Shown here piece by piece: positions 19,351 through 28,744 of a stretch of 64,000 bases of DNA. Under the pieces are notes generated by a model. The model saw nothing but the letters and a program-made list of their open reading frames with translations. It ran no database searches and was not told the DNA's origin. Origin of the DNA: Ustilago trichophora (Eukaryota; Basidiomycota; Ustilaginomycetes; Ustilaginales; Ustilaginaceae); the NCBI GenBank assembly GCA_900323505.1, contig OOIN01000005.1, positions 1 through 64,000 on the forward strand, in the 5' to 3' direction. A program made the translations under genes and the position numbers. Each line of letters opens with the position of its first letter. Position 1 is the stretch's first letter.

Positions 19351-20925
19351 ATGGCCAATCTCATGTCCGTATTTGCCCCTCGCCAGGGTTTGGAGGCGAC
19401 TACCCCTGCCATCATCCTTCCAACTTCCTCGCCCACCCCATTCACCTTTAGCTATGCCCGCCTTCACCAACTCGTCCTCGACCTTCAATCCCAGCTGGCC
19501 TCCTTTGACCTCGCTCCCGGCGCATCGGTCAGCTCGTCGCTTGTCAACGGTATCGAGTTCACACTCACCTTCCTGGCCACTGGTGCCGAGAGACTGGTCG
19601 CTGCGCCGCTGAACCCCAACTATTCGCAGGGTGAGGTCGAGTTTTACCTTCAAGACACCAAGTCGCAACTGCTCCTTTTGCCCAAGGGCGCACTCAGGGC
19701 TGGGCATCCTGCTATGGAGGCAGCCAAGAAGCTCGGTGGTGTTGATGCTGTTGAGGTCGTTTTCGATCCCAGTGGAAATGGAAGCGTTTCGCTTGTGCGT
19801 GCCGACGGAAGCAAGATCGGCAAAAAGGGGCAGATCAGGAAGCCTCAGGATGAGGATGTCGCCCTTGTACTGCATACGAGTGGTACCACAGGCAGACCCA
19901 AGGGCGTGCCTCTGACGCACAAGAACCTGTATACCACCATGGGCAACATCATCAGCACCTACAACCTCACCCCTGCCGACCGCACCTACCTCGTCATGCC
20001 GCTCTTCCACGTTCACGGTCTACTCTGCGGTCTCCTCGCCACGCTTCTTTCCGGTGGCAGTGCTGTCATCCCTCCCAAGTTCTCGGCCAGCGTCTTCTGG
20101 AACGAGCTCTCATCCAACAAATGCAATTGGTACACCGCTGTGCCCACCATCCACCAGATGCTGCTCAATTCGCCCATCCCCAACCCAGTGCCCAAGCTTC
20201 GCTTCATCAGATCTTGCTCCTCCGCCCTTTCGCCCTCCACCTTCCACGCGATCGAAAAGACATTCAAAGCGCCCGTTCTCGAGGCTTACGCCATGACCGA
20301 GGCTGCACACCAAATGACCTCGAACCCACTCCCGCCCGCCAAGCGCAAGCCTGGTACCGTTGGCGTCGGACACGGCGTCGAAATCCGCATCCTCGATGAA
20401 GTGGGCAACGAAGTACCTCAGGGCTCCATTGGTGAGGTCTGCGTTCGCGGCGCCAACGTCACCAAAGGTTACCTTAACAACCCTAAAGCCAACGAAGAAT
20501 CGTTCGTCAAGACGGAAGCCAACCTCGGATTCTTCCGAACCGGCGACCAGGGACGCAAAGACCCCGATGGATACGTCGAGCTTGTAGGTCGCATCAAGGA
20601 GCTGATCAACAGATCGGGTGAGAAGATCTCCCCGCTCGAGGTCGACGCTGCACTTCTCGCCGTAGAGGGCGTGAAGGAGGCAGTTTCCTTCGCCATGCCC
20701 GACAAGCTGTACGGTGAGAAGGTCGGCGCTGTCGTCATCCTTCACAACGGCAAGGAAAATATGGGCGAGAAAGAGATTCAAAAGGCAATGGAGGGCAAGC
20801 TGACCAAGTTCAAGATCCCTGAAAGGATCTGGATTACCGATGCCATTCCCAAGACGGCCACGGGCAAGATCCAGAGGAAGAACGTCGCTGCTACTCTCCT
20901 CAGGAAGGATGGCGCCAAATTGTAA
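19351..20925 (+). CDS. PCS60: Peroxisomal AMP-forming acyl/oxalyl-CoA synthetase (PCS60-like)
   Basis: 524 residues, single exon, ATG after a CAT microsatellite. It is an ANL-superfamily adenylating enzyme: the P-loop motif HTSGTTGRPKGVPLTHKN begins at residue 175, followed by YAMTEAAHQM (A5 region), FFRTGDQGRKDPDGYVELVGRIKELINRSGEKISP (A7/A8) and the A10 lysine in PKTATGKIQRK. The last residues GAKL end in AKL, a canonical peroxisomal targeting signal 1. Closest family by pattern is yeast Pcs60/plant AAE3, which activates oxalate (and possibly medium-chain acids) to CoA thioesters. The precise substrate is inferred, the peroxisomal location well supported. Confidence 0.9.
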   Translation: MANLMSVFAPRQGLEATTPAIILPTSSPTPFTFSYARLHQLVLDLQSQLASFDLAPGASVSSSLVNGIEFTLTFLATGAERLVAAPLNPNYSQGEVEFYLQDTKSQLLLLPKGALRAGHPAMEAAKKLGGVDAVEVVFDPSGNGSVSLVRADGSKIGKKGQIRKPQDEDVALVLHTSGTTGRPKGVPLTHKNLYTTMGNIISTYNLTPADRTYLVMPLFHVHGLLCGLLATLLSGGSAVIPPKFSASVFWNELSSNKCNWYTAVPTIHQMLLNSPIPNPVPKLRFIRSCSSALSPSTFHAIEKTFKAPVLEAYAMTEAAHQMTSNPLPPAKRKPGTVGVGHGVEIRILDEVGNEVPQGSIGEVCVRGANVTKGYLNNPKANEESFVKTEANLGFFRTGDQGRKDPDGYVELVGRIKELINRSGEKISPLEVDAALLAVEGVKEAVSFAMPDKLYGEKVGAVVILHNGKENMGEKEIQKAMEGKLTKFKIPERIWITDAIPKTATGKIQRKNVAATLLRKDGAKL

Positions 20926-21081
20926 GATTCTACATCTTTTTGTTGCACGCTCGTATTCTCACAGTGATTGGTCGATGCCTCGAATACAAAACTTTTGCTA
21001 GATTACGATGATAGATGCTTCCTATATGGAACGATAGACCTGAAAAAGCGAGACATGGGATAGTTGTAGGGCTTCACAATA

Positions 21082-24000
21082 TCACCAAGTGGTATCGAAA
21101 CGTTGGACGACATTCACCGCGTCCTCGACATCCTTCTGCGCCCTCTTCCTTTTGAAGAAGATGGGGCAGTCCTTGTTGGTACACAGCACATCTTGTGCCA
21201 GACTGCCTTGACAGCGCTGACAGCATGTCCACAGTCTCGCAAACTCGACCTCCAGTGCTGAGGCCCGGGCCAACTTCTCATGGTAGAGCTGAGCGACTCT
21301 CGGCCTGCAGTTCTTGCACACGGGCGCGTTCTGGTCTTTCAACGGCGTACGACAGCCGAGACATTGTACGGTCTTGACGGCAAACTTCATGAGAGCGCCG
21401 ACGTTGGATGTGGCCACCTGAACGACACGAGTATGCTCGCCGTTGAGCATGGTGTTGGCTCTAGGACCCATGATGGGCTCAAAGATACGCAGAAGCGGTT
21501 TGGCGAGTTGGTTCTCCAAATAGTATCGCGTGTCGATGGGGATGTTGTGATCGAGAACGTAGATAGGGTCTTCAGATCTTTCGTAGGCCGCTGCACCCTT
21601 GGCCGCTTTGACAATGACGTAGGCGACACGATCACCAAGGGCGGGCGCAGAACCTGCATCACGCTTGCGCATGCGCTCAGCCAGCTCGACGTGCGCCTGC
21701 TTGGCTGCATAGTCTGACTTGGCGAGCGCTTTGGTGATGACGAGCTGCGACATGTCGACCTTGTTCTGGAGCAGATCGGAAATGATGTTCTTGGCGTACT
21801 CTTCGGCGCCCTTGACATCTCGGTCGATAAGCATCTTTCGCAGGCAGGTGTCGATGACGGTCTGCACCAGTCGGCAGTTGTCACGACGGACCGTCTCGAT
21901 ACCCTTGGTGTCCATCTTGTCATACTTTTCGGGTCTTGTCCAATAGAGACCTGCATATCGCTTCTTGCTGATCAATAAATACGGGAAGTAGACCTTTTCG
22001 AACTCGAGTTTGATAGGATCAACGAACGTCTTTGAGACGAGGCCTGCCGCTTCGGCACCCAGCTCCATGGCTTTGGCCAAATCAGGCACGCCAAACTTGA
22101 TCATGACGGAATCGGTATCACCGTAGACGACTTCGGCGTCGTGCTCGTAGCCATTGGCAATGGTGTAATGCTTCTCGACATAGGTCTTGGTCTGTTCGAT
22201 CATCTGTCGTCCGTAGGCTGTGGTACTCATCGAGATCTCAAGACATGGCAACTTGCCGATGGTAGCACCAGTGAAACCGTAGACCGAATTGGCACTGATC
22301 TTGAGCGCCAACTGACGACCGTCAAGGACAGCACGTTTGAATGGGTCGGTCTCCTTCTTGAGATCGTTCTTGGCGCGCTTTCGGGCGGCGAGCAAGTTTT
22401 CGAGGACGGTGGGCAAAAGGCCTTTGCGCAGCTTTTTTGTAGCGAAATAGTTGTTGTTGGGCGTGATTACGTAGTCTTCGTTCTCCTTCAATTCGAGACG
22501 GTCAATGGTCTTCTTGTCAAGCAGCGTGGTGTAACAGAGGTTGTGAGCCATCATGACCGAGGGATACAGCGAAGCGAAATCGAGAGTGGCGATAGGTCGA
22601 TCGTAGTAGCCTGCTTTAGGTTCCAAGACGGTAGCACCCTCGTACTGGTCTTCAGTGCCTTCGCCCTTGTAGGCTGGAACGAGATAGTTGTCCTCATTGG
22701 CTTTTCGGAAGAGCTGAGAGACGACCTTGATCTGCTGACCACGAGAGAGAAGGTAGTTGAAGGGTACGCCGGTGACTCTGGCCATCTCGATGTAGTTGAT
22801 GAAACACATGAGTTTATCCATGAGACGCTGTGGTAGATAGGCATCCTTGAGACAGTATACTGCAAGACGACGACGCGATTCTGGACCGGCGTTTTGAAGT
22901 TCGGTGATGAGCGAGTGATGGACATCCTCCTTCTGTTCGCCAAGGAACTCAAAGGAGACCGAATTAAGCGAGTAAGAACGGAGCTTGTAGTCACGCTGCA
23001 TGACTTGAAGCATGTCGAGCTGTAGACGACCTTGGAGCTCAGTGTTCTTGGAGTCACGAGTACCGTATGCCTTGGAAGAGAAGTGGGTGTCTTTGGCTTC
23101 TGTGCGGACACCGCGCTCACGACCAAGGTAGGCGAACTTTGTCGACTTGAGCGCCTTGGCACGATCGAGCAGATATGGAAAATCGAAGTTGGCAATGTTG
23201 TAGCCGATGACCACATCCGGGTCTACTTCTTGGACAAACTTGGTCCAGGCTTCGAGCATGTCGATCTCTTTGTTGAACGAGAGCACCTGACTGCCGACGA
23301 TGTGAGAACACGTGTTGAGGGTGAAGACGTTCTTAACAAAGGGAGTGGACTCGCCCTGGCGTGTGACCATGTTGGCGATCTGAATGACGGGGTCGACCGA
23401 GGGTTCGGGGAAGACACCTTTTCGACCTGCACATTCGATATCGAAACTGAGAATGCGAAGAGGTGCAACTTTGGACCATTCATCGTCCGGGGCGTGAGAC
23501 AGAATGGCATCACAGCTGCAGTCGAGTTCAATCTGGCAGAGCGAGATTTTCTGGCTCTCTGGACGAAGCTTGTAGTTGGCTGCCTGGACGCGAATCCAGT
23601 TCATGCCGACGATCTTGAGATCGATCATGAACCGCAATGTGTAGGCAATGTTCTCATAGGTGAGGCAAGCATCGCCGGGCGTGAAGAGGTCTCTGAAGCC
23701 AACTTCGCCGCGCTCGAATGATCCGCGGATCTTTGGGACGCTGCGAAGGTCGGAGATGGTAAGCTTGATGAAGGCTACATTTTCCTGGCCAGCATAACCC
23801 ATGAGGCTTTTTTTGCTGACAAGTTCGGACCTGTGGACGGAGCGGCCACCAAAGAGGACGTTGAGATGATTGGTGAAGTCGTTGCAGGTGTTTGCGGTGA
23901 AGCCGCGTGGCGCATGAATGTAAAAGTAGGGGAGAAAGCCGTGAATGTGGGCGCAAACCGAGTGACCTTGGGCAGTAACACCGTACATGCGAATGGCGGG

Positions 24001-24252
24001 AGGTTGACCCACGGCCTGGTGCTCTTCGATATCGATCTGCTGAAAGGTGACGGCATCGTTGTCGACGTCGAGAGGCTCGAGATGAGGACGTGGCCACAAT
24101 GCCTGATCGTCGACCTGTTGATTCGAGTCGGCTTCTTCCTTGAGCTTCTTGAGGGTATCGGTGAACGATGAAGTGTGATGTTCATCGATCTTACGCTTGT
24201 TCGATGGACCTGCCGATGGTTGCTTGAGCGTATCTGTCGAGACGGGCGCCAT
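21082..24252 (-). CDS. POL3: DNA polymerase delta catalytic subunit
   Basis: 1,056 residues from the first ATG (MAPVSTD); upstream codons are open but without ATG. The B-family polymerase has an active proofreading exonuclease: ExoI SFDIECAG (Asp271, Glu273), ExoII GYNIANFDFPYL, ExoIII YCLKDAYLP. Polymerase motif A is DFASLYPS (Asp558), motif B KISANSVYGFTG, motif C YGDTDS (Asp712, Asp714). The C-terminus has the CysA zinc module (CLGC...CKNC) and the CysB module (CCQRC...CTNKDC) that holds a 4Fe-4S cluster in Pol delta. Full length, no introns. It synthesises the lagging strand. Two MBF-like ACGCG(A/C) elements occur about 345-355 bp upstream (24597-24607). Confidence 0.98.
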   Translation of the reverse strand: MAPVSTDTLKQPSAGPSNKRKIDEHHTSSFTDTLKKLKEEADSNQQVDDQALWPRPHLEPLDVDNDAVTFQQIDIEEHQAVGQPPAIRMYGVTAQGHSVCAHIHGFLPYFYIHAPRGFTANTCNDFTNHLNVLFGGRSVHRSELVSKKSLMGYAGQENVAFIKLTISDLRSVPKIRGSFERGEVGFRDLFTPGDACLTYENIAYTLRFMIDLKIVGMNWIRVQAANYKLRPESQKISLCQIELDCSCDAILSHAPDDEWSKVAPLRILSFDIECAGRKGVFPEPSVDPVIQIANMVTRQGESTPFVKNVFTLNTCSHIVGSQVLSFNKEIDMLEAWTKFVQEVDPDVVIGYNIANFDFPYLLDRAKALKSTKFAYLGRERGVRTEAKDTHFSSKAYGTRDSKNTELQGRLQLDMLQVMQRDYKLRSYSLNSVSFEFLGEQKEDVHHSLITELQNAGPESRRRLAVYCLKDAYLPQRLMDKLMCFINYIEMARVTGVPFNYLLSRGQQIKVVSQLFRKANEDNYLVPAYKGEGTEDQYEGATVLEPKAGYYDRPIATLDFASLYPSVMMAHNLCYTTLLDKKTIDRLELKENEDYVITPNNNYFATKKLRKGLLPTVLENLLAARKRAKNDLKKETDPFKRAVLDGRQLALKISANSVYGFTGATIGKLPCLEISMSTTAYGRQMIEQTKTYVEKHYTIANGYEHDAEVVYGDTDSVMIKFGVPDLAKAMELGAEAAGLVSKTFVDPIKLEFEKVYFPYLLISKKRYAGLYWTRPEKYDKMDTKGIETVRRDNCRLVQTVIDTCLRKMLIDRDVKGAEEYAKNIISDLLQNKVDMSQLVITKALAKSDYAAKQAHVELAERMRKRDAGSAPALGDRVAYVIVKAAKGAAAYERSEDPIYVLDHNIPIDTRYYLENQLAKPLLRIFEPIMGPRANTMLNGEHTRVVQVATSNVGALMKFAVKTVQCLGCRTPLKDQNAPVCKNCRPRVAQLYHEKLARASALEVEFARLWTCCQRCQGSLAQDVLCTNKDCPIFFKRKRAQKDVEDAVNVVQRFDTTW

Positions 24253-25993
24253 CGTGACAATGGTTGTCGGCAATGAGCCGAGAGGCAGTGTCGTGGCTGC
24301 GCTGTGCGGGAATCCAGTGTAGTGCTGAAAGCGGAAGAGCCGAGATCGGTCGGATGATGTCCGCAGCTGTTTCGAGAGTCACCGGTTGTGTGTGTGTCGG
24401 CGTGGAGAGCAAATGAACCGATGGGGCAGGTCGATGATGGTGAGCAGAGGTCAAGGCAGGTGAGACCAGGTTGCTTCCTCTCTGCAACACAAAATCAGGG
24501 TCCTGACTACGAAGCGCCGCAACCGTCACACAGAGTGGAGCGGCTTGGCTTGGCTGCTCCGACTTAAAATTTCCTCTTGAATTGCCTGTGCACTATGCGC
24601 GTCGCGTGAACCGCCGCGCCAAATAGTCGGCTTGGAGACCAACACCAGAGCTGATGATTTTTACGATATGTGAGATCGCAAAAGCAATACTGTACAAAGG
24701 AGAAGAAATTTGAGACCCAGCCAAAGCGAAGACCCTTTGATATGAGTTTGACAGCTCCAAACAGTGTTGGTTTCTTAAACAATTGAGTATGGCGATCAAA
24801 AGACCCAGCCTGACTGCAGCATGCCGCGCTTGTCTAATGCAAATGGGAGTTAAGAAACTCATCATCATATCTAGAGCTCAGGGCCGATATCATGTGCATG
24901 AAAGCTGCAATGGCTTTGTGTCGTCTTGGTGGCATGCCTGTTCTCGGCCGCAGCCACGAGGTTGGTTCTGAAACAGCAACAGATGGCTAGACCACATTAC
25001 CAGGGCACTGTTCACATTTGTATCACGTTGATCGCCGATGATGGCGCCCAGCTGTAAGTTTGGCTTTCCGAAGCTTATTGTCGTGGTGGCAAAGAACAAG
25101 AAAGGGGACGGCACGCTCCAAACTGTTTGGGGCTCCCCTTTGTTCTCTGACGCGCAATCACTAGCTCAGTGTCTTTGTGAATCTACACTCTGCTCCTGCA
25201 CATGATGCACCATGTACATCACTCGCATTGAGCTTGGACCCTCTTCGTTTGTTCGCAATAGCATTCTTCCCCTTTCCATCCCGCACTCATCCCCCATGCG
25301 CCGTTACACTGCTTATCATGAAGGCTCTCAACAAGACTCGGTGGGTCTTGACTTTCCGCTTCTTGCTACGACCTAGCAAGACCAGACGGTGGTGCTTTCC
25401 GCTTCAAGCAGCACATTTCCAAACCCACCTGCTGCACATCACGCACTCACCTCGACGCGCAACTACAGTGACCTCGCCTTTTCCGTATGTCAACGGAGCA
25501 TACTGTACATTGCAACACTAGGCAGCTGTCTAGCCAACGCAGCTGTGGGTGCACTCTGGATCTGCATCCGTCCCCACCACTTCATTTCTAGCCAAAACAA
25601 ACTCTCGGAGCGTAAGGTCACCTCGAACACTATCCGACACAGATCACCATCCAATCTCGTGATCTCTCAAGAGACGCATCACGCGCTGCTTTCCGCACAA
25701 TCTCATTTCACATCTTCCGCACATCACAACTTTCCGTATCACAACAAACTGGCTTGTTTCTCTCCTGTCCATAGGATCGGGCTCGAAAGGACTTGTCTTT
25801 CCCCTGAAAAGGGAGATCTTTTCCACAAACCCATCACAGTCGTTGCTCTTCACTTGATATAGCCCTTTCCTCTTCTTGCTGTCACACCATCTTTATGGCA
25901 TCAAAGAATTCCCTTTCGATCTCTTGAAATTCTCAGCATCCATCTTTTTTCACCTCACCATCGGGACTTCTCGCTCTTTAGACAGCTTTATCA
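24253..25993. promoter_or_regulatory. Divergent gap, POL3 / HMG-box gene
   Basis: 1.74 kb without a supported gene. It holds ACGCGC/ACGCGA on the minus strand at 24597-24607 near POL3, TACTGTACA at 24688-24696 and 25501-25509, and CCCCTTTGT at 25135-25143 (reverse complement ACAAAGGGG, 8 of 9 matches to the Ustilago pheromone response element ACAAAGGGA). A long pyrimidine-rich stretch from about 25180 to 25990 is probably the leader of the HMG-box gene. Confidence 0.5.
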
Positions 25994-28510
25994 ATGGAAA
26001 GACACTCGCTGGATGCCACGAGCATACCTGGGGCATCAGTCCCTTCTCGAACTGCTCGATCTCGCTCCAAGAGCTTGATGTCACCCCCAAACGATTCGTA
26101 TTCGCAGCTATCTCAGCCTGGCTTAGATCGCAACTCGCTTCCCGTGCCCCCCAAAGTTTTGCGCAAGATTCCACGTCCTCCCAATGCCTTTATACTATAT
26201 CGCTCCGACAAGATGCGAGAATTTAAAAAGAGCAAGCCTCACCAAGACATGGGTACCGGTCTGGACAAGCTCGATTATCAGCGCAAGCTGAGTAGCACCA
26301 TTGGTGAGCTCTGGCGCAACGAATCAGACGAGGTCAAGGCCATTTTCTACGAAAAAGCCAAACAAGCTGCCAGAGAGCATCAGGAAAGGTATCCTGAATA
26401 CCGCTTCAAGCCTGCCAATAAGAAAACTTCTGCGCGTACCTCCAGCGGCTCCACGGGCTTGCAGACACCAGAGAAGCGAGCAGATACCGACTTCTCGCCC
26501 GGAGACATTAGCGGTCCTGTGTCCGGTTCAGGTTCGGGAAGCGGGCGCAAGAGAGCCTCTCTCGACGGTGCAAGGTCCAAGGCCTCGCCTTATTCGGCCA
26601 GCCGACATCGCCGCACTTCGTCAAGCGGCCCCTCCTCTCCCTCCTTACACCAACACTCGCTCACTCAGACACAGCATTCCGAGTCAATTCTGCTCCATGC
26701 AGCACCACAACAAGTCCTTGCCCACAACAGCAGGCATCCCGTCACTCGCTCAGTCTCCTATGGCTATCCCAGCCAGCATCGGAAGGAAGCCGCTTCAACA
26801 CGTAGATCGCTCGACGGTCATGTCTCGCAATCAGCCTCGGCGGCCAATCACTTCAACACGCTCCTTCCGCACCATCTCCGCCATGATTCTCATGTGCTTC
26901 TCGCTCCTCCGCCAGTCCCTATCGGACTAGCTATTACCACCGACGATGCAGCAGCCACTACCGACGGAAAGACGCTCCAGCAGTCCCAGCCAAGAATGAG
27001 CCTGGTCGAGGCTGTCAAACGCGCACTACCCCCTGAGCGACGCGCTTTACTCCATGCATCTTTGGCCAAGAAGGGGTTTTTACCAACAGCAGAGACTGCT
27101 TTGCCTTCAACAGGCAGCCAAAACGGCATTCCGACTGCACCGACACCTACTCACTCTGCTTCCGATGCATCTCCCCCATCGCTCGTCCAGTCCGAGACCG
27201 GCAGCTCCACAGTCAGCTCGGTTGCCGACTTTGGTTCTCAGAACGTGTGGCACAGCCAGGAGGCTATGAACCTCACCTCCACCCCAGGCTCATGGGACGG
27301 GTCGCTCAACAGTGGCCTTGTGCCAAACTTGGACCCTGCGAATCAGGCTAGCCTCTCCATTCTCACTCACGCAGATCCGAGGTCAATTCCTCACGACTAC
27401 CGCGGTCTGTCTGACTGGAGCATGCCCGATCCTTGCTGGCTTGACTACTTTCAGTCGCAGCCTTCCTCCTCTCAAAGCGCGGTTCCTCCCCCCTCGTATT
27501 CCCAGACCTCTATCGACGGAGCTGCTGCTTACGATATGACGCATCAAGCTCCAATAGCTCAGCAACAAGCTGATCCTGGTACCTCTGATTCCTTCGCAAG
27601 CATCGACATGGCCCAATACCCTCAACTGAGCTACGGCGTCAGCAACACCAACTCGGCTGTAGTGGCCCTGTCCGAGCCTAATCATCTCGGTCAAGTACAA
27701 GGCCACGTCTACAGCCTCGACGGGAACCTCCTTGGCCAAGCTCTCGTCGAAGGCAGTGAGCCTTCACCGCACAGCAGCGACCATCGTATTCAAGAAGAAG
27801 CGCGCCAGAGCCAGGCCGTTGAGGAGCTTCTCATGCAAATATTGAGCCAGCCTGTCTCTGAAAACGATCGCGCCACGCGCCCCATCTTCGATTACAGTGC
27901 AGTTGCATATCCACATGGTGGGCAGCATCAGCTGCAGCCGTATTTTCAAGCTCAACCTCAGTGGCAAAGCTGGCCACAGAGCTTCCATTCCACGCCAGAA
28001 GTGGATCCAAACGCAAGCAATGGTCGGCCACAAGTGGTTCCCAGTGGTCCAGCGACGTATAGCGACGAGTACGCGTACCCTCCGCCATCGAACCTGGTGC
28101 CGCAAGCAGCTAAACAGGAGTGGAACTCGACACAATATGGAGGCCAGTATGGCCGTGTAGCATCGCCTACACCAATTTCGGGAGCCAGAACCAACTTCAG
28201 CCGGCCCATTCTGTACGATTCTCAGCACCGAGATCAGATCGACCCCGCCCTGGTCACTGCTTCCCAGCCCACCGGTATCCAAATCAAGCAGGAGCAGCCA
28301 CCAACCCTCGACGTAGCCGGTCTCGTCACCGCTGAACCATCTCAACTGGAGACGGAAACCGAGATTTCGCGCCCGAACAAGCTTCGCAACCACCTTGCAT
28401 CAATCAAGAAGCAGTTCACCCGCGTTAGACATCGCGCCACACCTTCCAATTCTTCCTTGTCTACTGTACGTGATGCAGCTACGCGTGTTGCACCGGAGCA
28501 TGATGTTTAG
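25994..28510 (+). CDS. HMG-box transcription factor (Prf1/Rop1-like)
   Basis: 838 residues, single exon. Residues about 60-135 form a MATA-type HMG box: IPRPPNAFILYRSDKMREF, then IGELWRNESDEVKAIFYEKAKQAAREHQERYPEYRF. The segment between the first and second helices (KSKPHQDMGTGLDKLDYQRKL) is longer than usual. The remaining 700 residues are Ser/Pro/Gln-rich and probably carry activation regions; near the C-terminus IQIKQEQPP resembles a sumoylation site. In smut fungi, HMG-box proteins of this class (Prf1, Rop1) control pheromone and mating-type genes. Which paralogue this is cannot be settled by eye, so no symbol is given. It converges with the Zn2Cys6 gene, 234 bp away. Confidence 0.85.
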   Translation: MERHSLDATSIPGASVPSRTARSRSKSLMSPPNDSYSQLSQPGLDRNSLPVPPKVLRKIPRPPNAFILYRSDKMREFKKSKPHQDMGTGLDKLDYQRKLSSTIGELWRNESDEVKAIFYEKAKQAAREHQERYPEYRFKPANKKTSARTSSGSTGLQTPEKRADTDFSPGDISGPVSGSGSGSGRKRASLDGARSKASPYSASRHRRTSSSGPSSPSLHQHSLTQTQHSESILLHAAPQQVLAHNSRHPVTRSVSYGYPSQHRKEAASTRRSLDGHVSQSASAANHFNTLLPHHLRHDSHVLLAPPPVPIGLAITTDDAAATTDGKTLQQSQPRMSLVEAVKRALPPERRALLHASLAKKGFLPTAETALPSTGSQNGIPTAPTPTHSASDASPPSLVQSETGSSTVSSVADFGSQNVWHSQEAMNLTSTPGSWDGSLNSGLVPNLDPANQASLSILTHADPRSIPHDYRGLSDWSMPDPCWLDYFQSQPSSSQSAVPPPSYSQTSIDGAAAYDMTHQAPIAQQQADPGTSDSFASIDMAQYPQLSYGVSNTNSAVVALSEPNHLGQVQGHVYSLDGNLLGQALVEGSEPSPHSSDHRIQEEARQSQAVEELLMQILSQPVSENDRATRPIFDYSAVAYPHGGQHQLQPYFQAQPQWQSWPQSFHSTPEVDPNASNGRPQVVPSGPATYSDEYAYPPPSNLVPQAAKQEWNSTQYGGQYGRVASPTPISGARTNFSRPILYDSQHRDQIDPALVTASQPTGIQIKQEQPPTLDVAGLVTAEPSQLETETEISRPNKLRNHLASIKKQFTRVRHRATPSNSSLSTVRDAATRVAPEHDV

Positions 28511-28744
28511 GCCACAATAACTCATGATTTCTCTCGTGAAGGCTTTGATCTCTGTTTCTCGATAGCCATTCATTCATACGATAGCTTGTTCATCACCTAT
28601 GCCCAAAATATTTCTGTAATCGATATGCTGTTTCGCTAATGGTACGGTTTTCTCGAGATAGAGCGCAGTGAATATATTTCAATCGTTGTGGAATGCTATT
28701 CAAGTGAGTCAGATATGCAGGGGACAATGAGGAAGAGGGGAATC

